Below the pieces are notes generated by a model. The model saw only the letters and a list, made by a program, of their open reading frames with translations. It was not told the DNA's origin and ran no database searches. A stretch of 64,000 bases of DNA, from the NCBI RefSeq assembly GCF_024169315.1, contig NZ_JALJWR010000001.1, positions 3,584,501 through 3,648,500 on the forward strand. The letters are read 5' to 3'. This DNA comes from Pseudomonas migulae. GTDB lineage: Bacteria; Pseudomonadota; Gammaproteobacteria; Pseudomonadales; Pseudomonadaceae. The translations under genes and the position numbers were made by a program. Shown piece by piece: positions 28,148-37,379 of this stretch. Position 1 is the stretch's first letter, and each line of letters starts with the position of its first letter.

Positions 28148-29446
28148 TTACAGGGCTTTTTCGAAGATCTTCGAATTACGCTGATAGTTGTACAGCGACG
28201 CCCGCGCCGACGGCAGGCGCTCGACGCTGCTCGGCACGAAACCACGCTCACGGAACCAGTGCGCGGTCCGGGTGGTAAGCACGAACAGCGTCTTCAACCC
28301 CTGAGCCCGAGCGCGGGTTTCGATCCGTTCCAACAGCTCATCCCCACGACCACCGTGCCGGTACTCCGGGTTCACCGCCAGACACGCCAACTCTCCCGCA
28401 TCCGAATCGGCAATCTGATACAGCGCCGCACACGCGATGATCATGCCTTCGCGCTCGACCACACTGAACTGCTCGATCTCGCGCTCCAGCACTTCGCGGG
28501 AACGACGCACCAGAATCCCCTGCTCTTCCAGCGGGCTGATCAGGTCCAGCAGACCGCCGACGTCTTCAATCGCGGCTTCGCGGACGACCTCGAATTGCTC
28601 CTGGGCCACCAGCGTGCCGCCACCGTCACGGGTGAACAGCTCGGTCAGCAATGCGCCGTCTTCGGCGTAACTGACGATATGACTGCGCGCCACGCCGCCA
28701 CGGCAAGCTTCAGCCGCGGCGTCCAGCAATTCACCCTGATAGTTATTGCCCAGACGCAGCAAATGCGCCGGCACTTGCTGCGGACGCAGTTCACGAACCA
28801 GGCGACCGTTTTCATCGATCAAACCCAGGTCGGCTCCGAACAGCAGCAGTTTATCGGCCCCCAGATCGATGGCTGCGCGGGTCGCCACGTCTTCACACGC
28901 GAGGTTGAAAATCTCACCGGTCGGCGAGTAGCCCAAGGGCGACAACAGCACGATGGAGCGCTCGTCCAACAGGCGGTTGATGCCCTTGCGGTCTACACGG
29001 CGCACTTCGCCCGTGTGGTGATAGTCGACGCCTTCGAGCACGCCGATAGGCCGTGCGGTCACCAGATTGCCGCTGGCCACCCGCAGGCGCGAGCCCTGCA
29101 TGGGTGATGAGGCCATGTCCATCGACAGCCGCGCTTCGATGGCAATGCGCAGCTGGCCGACCGCATCGATCACACACTCGAGGGTCGCCGCATCGGTGAT
29201 GCGCATCCCGTGGTGGTAATGCGGGGTCAGGCCGCGCGCGGCCAGGCGGGTTTCGATCTGCGGACGGGAACCATGCACCAGCACCAGTCGCACGCCAAGG
29301 CTGTGCAACAGCACCAGGTCGTGGACGATATTGCCGAAGTTCGGATGCTCCACACCGTCGCCGGGCAGCATGACGACGAAGGTGCAATCGCGGTGGGCGT
29401 TGATGTAAGGCGAAGCGTGACGAAGCCAATTAACGTATTCGGGCAT
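28148..29446 (-). CDS. argA: N-acetylglutamate synthase ArgA
   Basis: This 432-residue enzyme makes N-acetylglutamate, the first step of arginine synthesis, from glutamate and acetyl-CoA. The N-terminal two-thirds is an amino-acid-kinase-like domain that binds the arginine inhibitor (LVLVHGSRPQIETRLAARG). The C-terminal part is a GNAT acetyltransferase domain (CLAVNPEYRHGGRGDELL). The start MPEYVNWLRHASPYI at 29446 matches the usual Pseudomonas length; an upstream start is possible but adds an atypical extension. Confidence 0.93.
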   Translation of the reverse strand: MPEYVNWLRHASPYINAHRDCTFVVMLPGDGVEHPNFGNIVHDLVLLHSLGVRLVLVHGSRPQIETRLAARGLTPHYHHGMRITDAATLECVIDAVGQLRIAIEARLSMDMASSPMQGSRLRVASGNLVTARPIGVLEGVDYHHTGEVRRVDRKGINRLLDERSIVLLSPLGYSPTGEIFNLACEDVATRAAIDLGADKLLLFGADLGLIDENGRLVRELRPQQVPAHLLRLGNNYQGELLDAAAEACRGGVARSHIVSYAEDGALLTELFTRDGGGTLVAQEQFEVVREAAIEDVGGLLDLISPLEEQGILVRRSREVLEREIEQFSVVEREGMIIACAALYQIADSDAGELACLAVNPEYRHGGRGDELLERIETRARAQGLKTLFVLTTRTAHWFRERGFVPSSVERLPSARASLYNYQRNSKIFEKAL

Positions 29447-29612
29447 GAACCTGGGCCTGTAATAAATAGCAGCCAAAAAATGGGCGAAACAGAAAACGCA
29501 CAGCGGGCTGATGGTTATCGTCGGAACAGGCTTGGCGACACGCGCGCTCTCCTCATGAATACGGGTTGGTGCACTGGCAATTTAACCGACATGTCTGTCA
29601 TAGCACAGACCC

Positions 29613-29701
29613 TGTGGGAGCGGGCTTGCTCGCGAAGGCGGTGTGTCAGACACGTTAGATGCGACTGACACTACGTCTTCGCGAGCAAGCCCGCTCCCAC
29701 A
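29613..29701. repeat. REPIN, family A
   Basis: An inverted TGTGGGAGCGGGCTTGCTCG pair in the gap between argE and argA. Both genes are read on the minus strand, so this element may separate their transcripts. Confidence 0.9.
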
Positions 29702-29729
29702 TGGATGGCGCTCGACTGATGATTGGCGC

Positions 29730-30884
29730 CTAACCTTGAGCCGGTGCCAGGCAGTAATGTTCGATCAGTTGTCGTAATAGATGCACGGTAGGCTGCAAAC
29801 GTGACATTTCGAGGTATTCCCCCGGTTGGTGCGCGCAGGCAATGTCACCCGGGCCGAGCACCACTGTTTCGCAGCCAAGACGCTGAAGATAAGGCGCTTC
29901 GGTGCCGAACGCCACTGCTTCGGCGCGATGACCGGTGAGCTTTTCCGCGATGCGGACCAGCTCGGCGTCTTCGGACTGCTCGAAGGGCGGCACTTCGGGG
30001 AACAGCGGTGCGTAATCGATCTTTACCTGATGGCGCTCGGCAACCGGGTTGAGTTTATTCAGAATCTCCGCGCGCAACACCTTGGGGTCCATGCCCGGCA
30101 GCGGACGCAGGTCGAATTCCAGCGAGCACTGACCACAGATGCGGTTGGGGTTATCCCCGCCATGGATGCAGCCGAAGTTCATGGTTGGCACCGGCACGCC
30201 GAACTGCGGATTACGGTACTCGCGCTGCCACAACAGGCGCAGTCCGCGCAGCTCGCCGATGGCATCGTGCATGGCTTCGAGGGCGCTATGGCCAAGGCGT
30301 GGGTCCGAGGAATGGCCGCTCTGACCGAGGATGTCGATGCGCTCCATCATGATGCCTTTGTGCATGCGGATCGGCTTCAAGCCCGTCGGCTCGCCGATCA
30401 CCGCCGCCCGACCCAGCGGGCGTCCTGCTTCGGCCAAGGCACGGGCGCCGGACATCGAGCTTTCTTCATCGCAGGTGGCAAGAATCAGCAACGGCTGCTT
30501 GAACGGCTGATCGAGCAAGGGCAGGACGGCTTCGATGGCCAGGGCGAAAAAGCCTTTCATGTCGCAACTGCCCAAACCGACCCAGCGGCCATCGACTTCG
30601 GTCAGTTTCAGCGGATCGGTCTGCCACAACGCGCCATCGAACGGCACGGTGTCACTGTGGCCCGCCAGCACCAGACCACCGGGGCCGGAACCGAAACTGG
30701 CCAGCAGATTGAATTTGCCGGGGCTGACCTGCTGGATATCGCAGGCAAACCCCAGGTCGCCGAGCCACGTCGCCAGCAAATCGATCACTGGACGGTTGGA
30801 TTGATCGAGGCTGGCCTGGGTACAACTGACCGACGGCGTGGCAATCAGCGCAGCGAACTGATCTTTCATGGACGGCAAAGGCAT
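29730..30884 (-). CDS. argE: Acetylornithine deacetylase ArgE
   Basis: This 384-residue M20-family zinc hydrolase converts N-acetylornithine to ornithine. Metal-site segments are LAGHSDTVPFDG, CDMKGFFALAIEA and TCDEESSMSGARAL, with a later H in DIACAHQPGEYL. The start at 30884 (ATG, preceded by GGAG) is preferred over a TTG four codons upstream. The length equals that of Pseudomonas ArgE. Confidence 0.92.
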   Translation of the reverse strand: MPLPSMKDQFAALIATPSVSCTQASLDQSNRPVIDLLATWLGDLGFACDIQQVSPGKFNLLASFGSGPGGLVLAGHSDTVPFDGALWQTDPLKLTEVDGRWVGLGSCDMKGFFALAIEAVLPLLDQPFKQPLLILATCDEESSMSGARALAEAGRPLGRAAVIGEPTGLKPIRMHKGIMMERIDILGQSGHSSDPRLGHSALEAMHDAIGELRGLRLLWQREYRNPQFGVPVPTMNFGCIHGGDNPNRICGQCSLEFDLRPLPGMDPKVLRAEILNKLNPVAERHQVKIDYAPLFPEVPPFEQSEDAELVRIAEKLTGHRAEAVAFGTEAPYLQRLGCETVVLGPGDIACAHQPGEYLEMSRLQPTVHLLRQLIEHYCLAPAQG

Positions 30885-31040
30885 CGCTGACTCCAACTCG
30901 CGAATTGAAGTCCATCATAGAACCATCCGGCGACAGGAATAAACCGTCGCGGCGCGTAGGACGGATGAGTCCTGTACACTGCACGACCTTGGCAGCCACA
31001 CATTCCCCCGGCTGCGCTCCCGATCCTGGATTTTCCGGCC

Positions 31041-32408
31041 ATGCAGAAAGAAACCGAAATCAAACTCCGCGTCAGCCGCGAAACCCTCGCCGCCCTGCGC
31101 GAGCACCCGCTACTGAAAAAACGCAACAAAAGTGGCTGGGAACGCCGTGAACTGATGAACCAGTACTTCGACACGCCTGAGCGTGACCTGGCCCGCGCCA
31201 AGGTTGCCCTGCGCCTGCGCCGCGATGGCGAAGAGGTGATCCAGACCCTCAAGACCCGTGGCCAGAGTATTGCCGGTTTGTCCGAGCGTAACGAATACGA
31301 CTGGAACCTGCCCAAAGCTAAGCTCGACGTGAAGAAACTCGACGGCGAATGCTGGCCGGAAGAGTTGGCCGAGCTGGACAAGAAAACCCTCAAGCCGATT
31401 TTCACCACCGACTTCGTGCGTGAACGCGCTGAAATCGCCTGGGGCCGCGGCAAGACCAAAGTGGTGATCGAAGCCGCGCTGGACCTGGGCCATGTAGTGG
31501 TCGGCAAGCAGAAAGAAGAAATCTGCGAACTGGAGCTCGAACTGCGCGAAGGCGAACCGGCCGCGCTGCTGGAACTGGCCGCCGAACTGGCCGCGACCCT
31601 GGCCCTGATGCCGTGTGACATCAGCAAGGCCGAGCGCGGTTATCGTTTGTATGACGCCAACAGCTACTCGCTGAGCCTGGCGGCGCCGCAAATCACTGCC
31701 GAAACACCGTTGGACGACGCGTTCGCCGCGCTGAGCTGGCACTTGCTGAGCAGCAGCCAGCGTCTGGCCGAGCAATATCGCTTCAATGGCCACTGGCGCC
31801 TGTTGCAGGACTGGGTCGAAAACCTCGCTGAATTGCGCGCATTACTGAGCAGCCTGGGCCAGGCCGCCCCGCGTCAGTCGACACACGATCTGCGCCTTGC
31901 GCTGGATGCGTTGCTCGAAGACTGGCGCCCACTGGTGCAGGCCGGTCAGGACGACGAAGACGTGCGTAAAGCCGCACCGGAGCAATTTCTCGAAGAGCTC
32001 GAAGACCCGCGTTGGGGTCAGTTCTCGCTGAACACTTCGCGCTGGTTGCTGGCCCGCACCTGGGCCGCCGATCGCAATGTTCGCGGCAATCGCCAGGGCG
32101 CAGCACAGCTGGGTAGCTGGTTGCCGCGCTTGCTGGGTGAAGAAGCCACTTCGTTGCAATTGCAGCGTTACCAGCAACAGCCGGAAGACCTGGCCGAGCA
32201 ACTGCCGCGCATCGAGCGTATCCAGGCCTGGCTGCACCACGCCCGTCACGTGCTGGAGATCCCGGAAATGGATCGCCTGTACGGTGAGCTGAAGCAACTG
32301 GCGCAACTGGCCAACGAGCCGATCACCGATGAATCGCTGGATGCGCGTAAGCAGCAGGCGATTGCGGTTTATCAGAATCGTGCCTGGAAGATGTTGCTGC
32401 GCATGTAA
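31041..32408 (+). CDS. Inorganic triphosphatase, CYTH plus CHAD domains (YgiF type)
   Basis: This 455-residue protein starts with the CYTH signature ExExK as Glu4-x-Glu6-x-Lys8 (ETEIK). The triphosphate-tunnel domain covers residues 1-200 and is followed by a helical CHAD domain with conserved histidines and arginines (about 215-440), which is thought to bind polyphosphate. E. coli YgiF hydrolyses inorganic triphosphate, and the same reaction is likely here. The gene is divergent from argE. Confidence 0.88.
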   Translation: MQKETEIKLRVSRETLAALREHPLLKKRNKSGWERRELMNQYFDTPERDLARAKVALRLRRDGEEVIQTLKTRGQSIAGLSERNEYDWNLPKAKLDVKKLDGECWPEELAELDKKTLKPIFTTDFVRERAEIAWGRGKTKVVIEAALDLGHVVVGKQKEEICELELELREGEPAALLELAAELAATLALMPCDISKAERGYRLYDANSYSLSLAAPQITAETPLDDAFAALSWHLLSSSQRLAEQYRFNGHWRLLQDWVENLAELRALLSSLGQAAPRQSTHDLRLALDALLEDWRPLVQAGQDDEDVRKAAPEQFLEELEDPRWGQFSLNTSRWLLARTWAADRNVRGNRQGAAQLGSWLPRLLGEEATSLQLQRYQQQPEDLAEQLPRIERIQAWLHHARHVLEIPEMDRLYGELKQLAQLANEPITDESLDARKQQAIAVYQNRAWKMLLRM

Positions 32409-32415
32409 TACCGCC

Positions 32416-32508
32416 TTCGCGAGCAAGCCCGCTCCCACATTTGATTTCTGTCGTACACAGATATTGTGTTCACTGAAAATCAAATGTGGGAGCGGGCTTG
32501 CTCGCGAA
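32416..32508. repeat. REPIN, family A
   Basis: An inverted TTCGCGAGCAAGCCCGCTCC pair between the convergent CYTH-CHAD and lrp-type genes. Its centre is nearly the same as that of the 17489 element. Confidence 0.9.
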
Positions 32509-32533
32509 GAGGCCCGCACATTCACCACATATC

Positions 32534-32998
32534 CTAGACCGGCAAACTGGTGGTCGACTTGATCTCCGACAACGCCACAATCGAGTTCACCTCCTGAATC
32601 CCCGGCACCATCGACAGCTTCTCGAAGAAAAACCGCTCATACGCCTCGATGTCCGCCGTCACAATCCGCAGCAAGAAATCCACCGACCCCATCAGCACAT
32701 AACACTCCAGCACCTCGGGAAAGCCGCGAATCGCCTCGGTGAATTCGGTGAAGTTCGAACGGCCATGGGCGTTGAGTTTCACCTCGGCAAAAATCTGCGT
32801 GTTCAGCCCGATCTTCTTCCGGTCCAGCAGCGTCACCTGACCGCGAATGATCCCCTCCTCCTTCATCCGCTGAATCCGTCGCCAGCAGGGCGATTGCGAG
32901 AGCCCTACCTGTTCGGCGATCTGTGCGCTGGAGAGCGAAGCGTCCTCTTGCAGCAACGCGAGAATCTTGCGGTCGTAGCCATCCAGTTCGCTTTGCAT
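32534..32998 (-). CDS. Lrp/AsnC family transcriptional regulator
   Basis: This 154-residue protein has an N-terminal helix-turn-helix (about residues 8-50, with SSAQIAEQVGLSQSPCWRRI) and a C-terminal RAM/ACT-like ligand domain including VLECYVLMGSVDFLLRIV. The family senses amino acids as oligomers. It is divergent from the small protein gene at 33124, which it may control through the palindrome at 33026. Confidence 0.9.
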   Translation of the reverse strand: MQSELDGYDRKILALLQEDASLSSAQIAEQVGLSQSPCWRRIQRMKEEGIIRGQVTLLDRKKIGLNTQIFAEVKLNAHGRSNFTEFTEAIRGFPEVLECYVLMGSVDFLLRIVTADIEAYERFFFEKLSMVPGIQEVNSIVALSEIKSTTSLPV

Positions 32999-33025
32999 AG
33001 AAAAACCTTTAATCGATACTTTGTT

Positions 33026-33039
33026 GAATCATACGATTC
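33026..33039. promoter_or_regulatory. Near-perfect 14-bp palindrome between divergent lrp-type gene and 33124 gene
   Basis: GAATCATACGATTC is palindromic at 12 of 14 positions and lies 28 bp upstream of the lrp-type start, inside AT-rich DNA. It is a plausible operator for the Lrp-type protein acting on itself and on the divergent gene. Lrp-type sites of about 15 bp with this symmetry are known. Confidence 0.4.
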
Positions 33040-33123
33040 GATAGATCGCCAATATGCCCCATCATAGATAAGAAATACCCGGCATCGAATGTAAAAATTC
33101 CTCCAGTGATATTGGAGACCGAC

Positions 33124-33462
33124 ATGCCGCACCTCGAAGCCGTGAATACCCCGCCCACCCGCGCCGATGTGTGGAACGTCAGCAATGCCCACTGCCGCGT
33201 CCACTATCAATTGCTCGCCGAAGCCGAACCGGACCTGCTGTGCCGTGCACTCAACCTGTTCGCACTGCAATGCCTGACGCCGCAACAGGTCAACGTGCAG
33301 CGCACGGATGACTGGCTGTCGCTCGACATCGTCATCGACGGGCTGAGCTGGCACCGGGCGCAAGTGATTGCGGAAAAATTACGTAACCTGATCAGCGTCA
33401 GTTCGGTTGAACTGCAAGTGGCTGATTCTGCTTGGGTTGAAGCGGCGCAGGCGACGGGCTGA
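33124..33462 (+). CDS. Small protein with ACT-like fold, function unknown
   Basis: This 112-residue protein starts at the ATG at 33124 (MPHLEAVNTPPTRADVWN), following TATTGGAGACC. The pattern CRVHYQLLAEAEPDLLCRAL, then LSLDIVIDG, then HRAQVIAEKLRNL suggests the beta-alpha-beta-beta-alpha-beta order of ACT or RAM ligand-binding domains without a DNA-binding part. Being divergent from an Lrp-type regulator, it could be a free-standing amino-acid sensor. This is inference from layout; I do not recognise a named family. Confidence 0.7.
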   Translation: MPHLEAVNTPPTRADVWNVSNAHCRVHYQLLAEAEPDLLCRALNLFALQCLTPQQVNVQRTDDWLSLDIVIDGLSWHRAQVIAEKLRNLISVSSVELQVADSAWVEAAQATG

Positions 33463-33552
33463 AAAAGCCCGATACGGCTTCGTCGGGTAGTGGCCCAACG
33501 GTCAGCGGGTCCACGACTATCCTTTGCGAACTGTTGTTCACGAGGAGCCCGC

Positions 33553-35337
33553 ATGTCCGTTCAACTTGCCATTCAGGACCGCTGGCTGGATCTCAATGAT
33601 TTGCTGCGCGAACTGGTCGCCCAGGGTTTTATCAGCCAGGACTCGGCCGAGCACGCGCTCAACGCCCGCCGCCGTCACGCCGCCCATGGCCAGATGCACC
33701 CGCTGGAGTTCATCGCCAGCCAGCAGCTGGACGACCTCAGTCGCCCCGGCAAACACCTTGACCTGGAAAGCCTGACCCTGTGGTTGTCGCAGCAGGCCGG
33801 CCAGCCCTACTTGCGCATCGACCCGCTGAAAATCAACGTCGCGGCCATTACGCCGCTGATGTCCTATGCCTTCGCCCAACGCCACAAGATTCTCGCGGTG
33901 TCCATCGATCGCGACGCCGTGACCGTGGCCAGTGCCCAGCCTTACGTCAAAGGCTGGGAAGCCGACCTGACCCACGTTCTGAAGCTGCCGATCAAACGGG
34001 TGGTGGCCAACCCGGTGGACATCCAGCGTTTCAGCGTGGAGTTTTTCCGCCTGGCCAAATCGGTCAGTGGCGCGACCAACAACGATCAACAGACCAGCAC
34101 CCTGGGTAACTTCGAGCAACTGCTCAACCTCGGCGCCAGCGACCAGGAACCGGACGCCAACGATGCACACATCGTTAACATCGTCGACTGGCTGTTCCAG
34201 TACGCCTTCCAGCAACGCGCCAGCGATATCCACATCGAGCCCCGGCGCGAGCAAGGCACGGTGCGCTTTCGCATCGACGGCGTGCTGCACAACGTCTATC
34301 AATTCCCGCCGCAGGTGACCATGGCCATCGTCAGTCGCCTGAAGAGCCTGGGCCGGATGAACGTCGCGGAAAAACGCAAACCCCAGGACGGCCGGGTGAA
34401 AACCAAGACGCCGGACGGCGGTGAAGTCGAGTTGCGGCTGTCAACGTTGCCGACGGCGTTCGGCGAAAAAATGGTGATGCGGATCTTCGACCCGGAAGTG
34501 CTGCTCAAGGACTTCGATCAGCTGGGCTTCTCCGCCGATGATTTGCGCCGCTGGCAGGACATGACGGGCCAGCCCAACGGCATCATCCTGGTGACCGGTC
34601 CGACCGGCTCGGGCAAGACCACCACGCTCTATACCACCTTGAAGAAACTCGCGACGCCGGAGGTCAACCTCTGCACCATCGAAGACCCGATCGAGATGGT
34701 CGAGCCGGCCTTCAACCAGATGCAGGTCCAGCACAACATCGACCTCACGTTCGCCGCTGGCGTGCGCGCACTGATGCGGCAGGACCCGGACATCATCATG
34801 ATCGGCGAGATCCGCGATCTCGAAACCGCTGAAATGGCGATCCAGGCCGCGCTCACCGGTCACCTGGTGCTCTCGACGCTGCACACCAACGACGCGCCCA
34901 GCGCCATCAGTCGACTGCTGGAACTCGGCGTGCCGCATTACCTGATCAAGGCCACGGTGCTCGGCGTCATGGCGCAACGTCTGGTCCGTACGTTGTGCCC
35001 GCACTGCAAGGCGCCGCTGACACTGGGTGAAGAAGACTGGCAAACCCTGACCAAACCCTGGCAGGCACCGCTGCCGGGCAATGCCCAGCGCGCCATCGGT
35101 TGCCTGGAATGCCGCGACACCGGCTATCGCGGCCGCGCCGGGGTCTACGAAATCATGCAACTGACTGACGGCCTCAAAGCGCTGATCAACCCCGACACCG
35201 ATCTAACGGCGATCCGGCGCCAGGCGTTCAAGGAAGGCATGCGCAGTTTGCGGCTGTCGGGTGCGCAGAAAGTCGCCGCGGGTTTGACGACCATCGAGGA
35301 GGTGCTGCGGGTGACGCCGCAGAGCGAGCAGAAATGA
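33553..35337 (+). CDS. GspE/PulE/PilB-type secretion ATPase
   Basis: This 594-residue protein starts at the ATG at 33553 (GAGGAGCCCGC upstream). It has an N-terminal MshEN-type domain, Walker A GPTGSGKTTTLYT, an Asp box, Walker B DPDIIMIGEIRD, a His box LSTLHTND and a C-terminal zinc motif with two CxxC pairs (CPHCKAPL and CLECRDTGY). It powers assembly of a type II secretion pseudopilus or type IV pilus. No other gsp or pil gene is adjacent, so the partner machine must be encoded elsewhere. Confidence 0.88.
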   Translation: MSVQLAIQDRWLDLNDLLRELVAQGFISQDSAEHALNARRRHAAHGQMHPLEFIASQQLDDLSRPGKHLDLESLTLWLSQQAGQPYLRIDPLKINVAAITPLMSYAFAQRHKILAVSIDRDAVTVASAQPYVKGWEADLTHVLKLPIKRVVANPVDIQRFSVEFFRLAKSVSGATNNDQQTSTLGNFEQLLNLGASDQEPDANDAHIVNIVDWLFQYAFQQRASDIHIEPRREQGTVRFRIDGVLHNVYQFPPQVTMAIVSRLKSLGRMNVAEKRKPQDGRVKTKTPDGGEVELRLSTLPTAFGEKMVMRIFDPEVLLKDFDQLGFSADDLRRWQDMTGQPNGIILVTGPTGSGKTTTLYTTLKKLATPEVNLCTIEDPIEMVEPAFNQMQVQHNIDLTFAAGVRALMRQDPDIIMIGEIRDLETAEMAIQAALTGHLVLSTLHTNDAPSAISRLLELGVPHYLIKATVLGVMAQRLVRTLCPHCKAPLTLGEEDWQTLTKPWQAPLPGNAQRAIGCLECRDTGYRGRAGVYEIMQLTDGLKALINPDTDLTAIRRQAFKEGMRSLRLSGAQKVAAGLTTIEEVLRVTPQSEQK

Positions 35338-35445
35338 ATCCTTTTATGTCTCCTGATGATGCAAAGGCCGACAAACGGTTCTTATCCCCGAGCCGCACCG
35401 TTACACTCCTGCGATCGCAACTCCAATGATCAACAGGGAATCGTT

Positions 35446-36366
35446 ATGCAGATCGGTAGCGTGCTTTTGCTTTTTGTCGGCCTCGTGGTCGCCATTCTGT
35501 TCATGGGCTTCAAGGTGGTGCCGCAGGGTTACCAATGGACGGTCGAACGGTTCGGCCGTTACACCAACACCCTCAAACCGGGTTTGAACATCATCATTCC
35601 AGTGATGGACCGTATCGGTCGCAAGATCAACGTCATGGAAAGCGTGCTGGATATTCCGCCGCAAGAGGTCATCACCGCGGACAACGCCACGGTGCAGATC
35701 GACGCCGTGTGCTTCTTCCAGGTGGTCAATACCGCCCAGGCGGCCTACGAGGTGAACAACCTCGAACACGCCATCCGCAACCTGCTGCAAACCAACATCC
35801 GTACCGTGCTCGGCTCCATGGAACTGGACGCGATGCTCAGCCAGCGTGACGGGATCAACGAGAAACTTTTGCGCACCGTCGATGAAGCCACGGCGCCGTG
35901 GGGCATCAAGATCACCCGGATCGAGATCAAGGACATCAGCCCGCCCGCCGACCTGATGGCGGCGATGTCCGGCCAGATGAAAGCCGAGCGGATCAAGCGT
36001 GCGCAAATTCTCGAAGCCGAAGGCCTGCGTGCCGCCGCAATTCTGACGGCCGAAGGCAAGAAACAGGCGCAAATCCTTGAAGCCGAAGGTGGACGTCAGG
36101 CCGCGTTCCTCGAAGCCGAAGCCCGTGAGCGTCAGGCCGAAGCCGAAGCCCAGGCGACCAAAGTGGTGTCCGAAGCCATCGCCGGCGGCAACGTGCAGGC
36201 GGTCAACTATTTCGTCGCGCAGAAGTACATCGATGCGCTGGGCAAATTGGCCTCGGCCAACAACAGCAAAGTCATCCTGATGCCGCTGGAAGCCAGTTCG
36301 ATGATCGGCGCAGTCGGCGGCATCGGCGAGATCGTCAAGGCCACGTTCGATAACAAGAAAGCCTGA
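35446..36366 (+). CDS. SPFH/band-7 (paraslipin/QmcA-like) membrane protein
   Basis: This 306-residue protein starts at [15 protein letters not shown]. One N-terminal membrane segment (residues 3-25) is followed by the SPFH domain ([20 protein letters not shown] ... [16 protein letters not shown]) and a heptad-rich coiled coil ([20 protein letters not shown]) that forms large rings. It is probably co-transcribed with the NfeD gene 8 bp downstream. SPFH-NfeD pairs are known to organise membrane microdomains and quality control. Confidence 0.9.
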   Translation: MQIGSVLLLFVGLVVAILFMGFKVVPQGYQWTVERFGRYTNTLKPGLNIIIPVMDRIGRKINVMESVLDIPPQEVITADNATVQIDAVCFFQVVNTAQAAYEVNNLEHAIRNLLQTNIRTVLGSMELDAMLSQRDGINEKLLRTVDEATAPWGIKITRIEIKDISPPADLMAAMSGQMKAERIKRAQILEAEGLRAAAILTAEGKKQAQILEAEGGRQAAFLEAEARERQAEAEAQATKVVSEAIAGGNVQAVNYFVAQKYIDALGKLASANNSKVILMPLEASSMIGAVGGIGEIVKATFDNKKA

Positions 36367-36374
36367 GGCGCGTT

Positions 36375-36824
36375 ATGTGGGCATTCCTGCAACATTTATC
36401 GTTCTGGGACTGGCTGGCATTGGGTACGGTGCTGCTGATTCTCGAAGTGTTTGGCGCTGGCGGCTATCTGCTGTGGATCGGCATGGCGGCTGCCGCCGTT
36501 GGCGTGCTGACGTTTGTCGCCCCGGACATGTCCTGGGAACTGCAGTTTCTGCTGTTCGGCCTGCTCTCGATCGCCACCGCCCTGTACTGGTGGCGACGCC
36601 AGCGCAGCGCAGTGCGCCAGAGTGACGAGCCGAACCTCAACCTGCGGGGTCAGGAACTGATCGGCAAAACCTTTGTGGTGCATGAATCGATTGTCGACGG
36701 CCGCGGAAAAATCAAAGTGGCCGATGGTGTGTGGATGGCCCGTGGCCCGGATGCCGTAACCGGTAGCCGTGTCCGGGTGATCGGACAGCAAGGGGCCATT
36801 TTGCTGGTGGAACCGGCTGAATGA
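36375..36824 (+). CDS. NfeD-like membrane protein
   Basis: This 149-residue protein has two or three N-terminal hydrophobic helices (residues about 8-70) and a C-terminal OB-fold domain (LIGKTFVVHESIVDGRGKIK). This is the short NfeD form without a ClpP-like protease part. It follows the SPFH gene with 8 bp spacing, which indicates a shared operon and a physical partnership with the SPFH ring. Confidence 0.88.
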   Translation: MWAFLQHLSFWDWLALGTVLLILEVFGAGGYLLWIGMAAAAVGVLTFVAPDMSWELQFLLFGLLSIATALYWWRRQRSAVRQSDEPNLNLRGQELIGKTFVVHESIVDGRGKIKVADGVWMARGPDAVTGSRVRVIGQQGAILLVEPAE

Positions 36825-36891
36825 CGGGCAATGGAACTCGATTGGGTACTTGGCAATCCAACCCCGTAGATAACCCAGTGGAGTCACCCCT

Positions 36892-37209
36892 ATGCGTCTC
36901 AAACTTGCTGTCGCTACCATCGCCCTGTTGTCCCTTCCAGTCGGTTCGGCAATGGCCGACAGCTTTTGGCGTAACGTCATCTCGTCCGGTGCGACCACCG
37001 GTTCGACCTACCTGACGTTCAAGGATCACAAGCTGATCATTGCCGCCCAGGACGATGCCGGCAGCTTCGTCGCCAGTGACGGCGGCATTCGCGGCCCGTA
37101 TCTGGAAGCGGCAATGCAGAAAGTCCGCGCCGATAATCCTGGCCTGCAAGCCACGGACATGGAACTGGCGAATGCGATCCTGGCGAAGAATGCCGTCGCT
37201 TCGGAATAA
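36892..37209 (+). CDS. DUF2388 family exported protein
   Basis: This 105-residue protein has a signal peptide (residues 1-22, ending GSAMA), then the family core SFWRNVISSGATTGSTY and a C-terminal region predicted helical. DUF2388 proteins are periplasmic, frequent in Pseudomonas and of unknown function. It has its own terminator. Confidence 0.85.
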   Translation: MRLKLAVATIALLSLPVGSAMADSFWRNVISSGATTGSTYLTFKDHKLIIAAQDDAGSFVASDGGIRGPYLEAAMQKVRADNPGLQATDMELANAILAKNAVASE

Positions 37210-37225
37210 GCTTTAAAGGCTGAAC

Positions 37226-37258
37226 AAAAATGCCGCTCAACATGAGCGGCATTTTTTT
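37226..37258 (+). terminator. Terminator after the DUF2388 gene
   Basis: The stem ATGCCGCTCAacATGAGCGGCAT is followed by seven T residues, 16 bp after the stop. Confidence 0.85.
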
Positions 37259-37276
37259 GCCCGACACAAATCCCCT

Positions 37277-37367
37277 TGTAGGAGCGAGGCTTGCCCGCGA
37301 AGGCGTCGGTCAGTCCACAAAAGTGTTGAATGTTAAGCCGCTTTCGCGGGCAAGCCTCGCTCCTACA
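37277..37367. repeat. REPIN, family D
   Basis: An inverted TGTAGGAGCGAGGCTTGCCC pair between the convergent DUF2388 and gcvP genes. Family D differs from family A by GTAGGAGCGAGG instead of GTGGGAGCGGG. Confidence 0.88.
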
Positions 37368-37379
37368 GGGCCATGTGTT

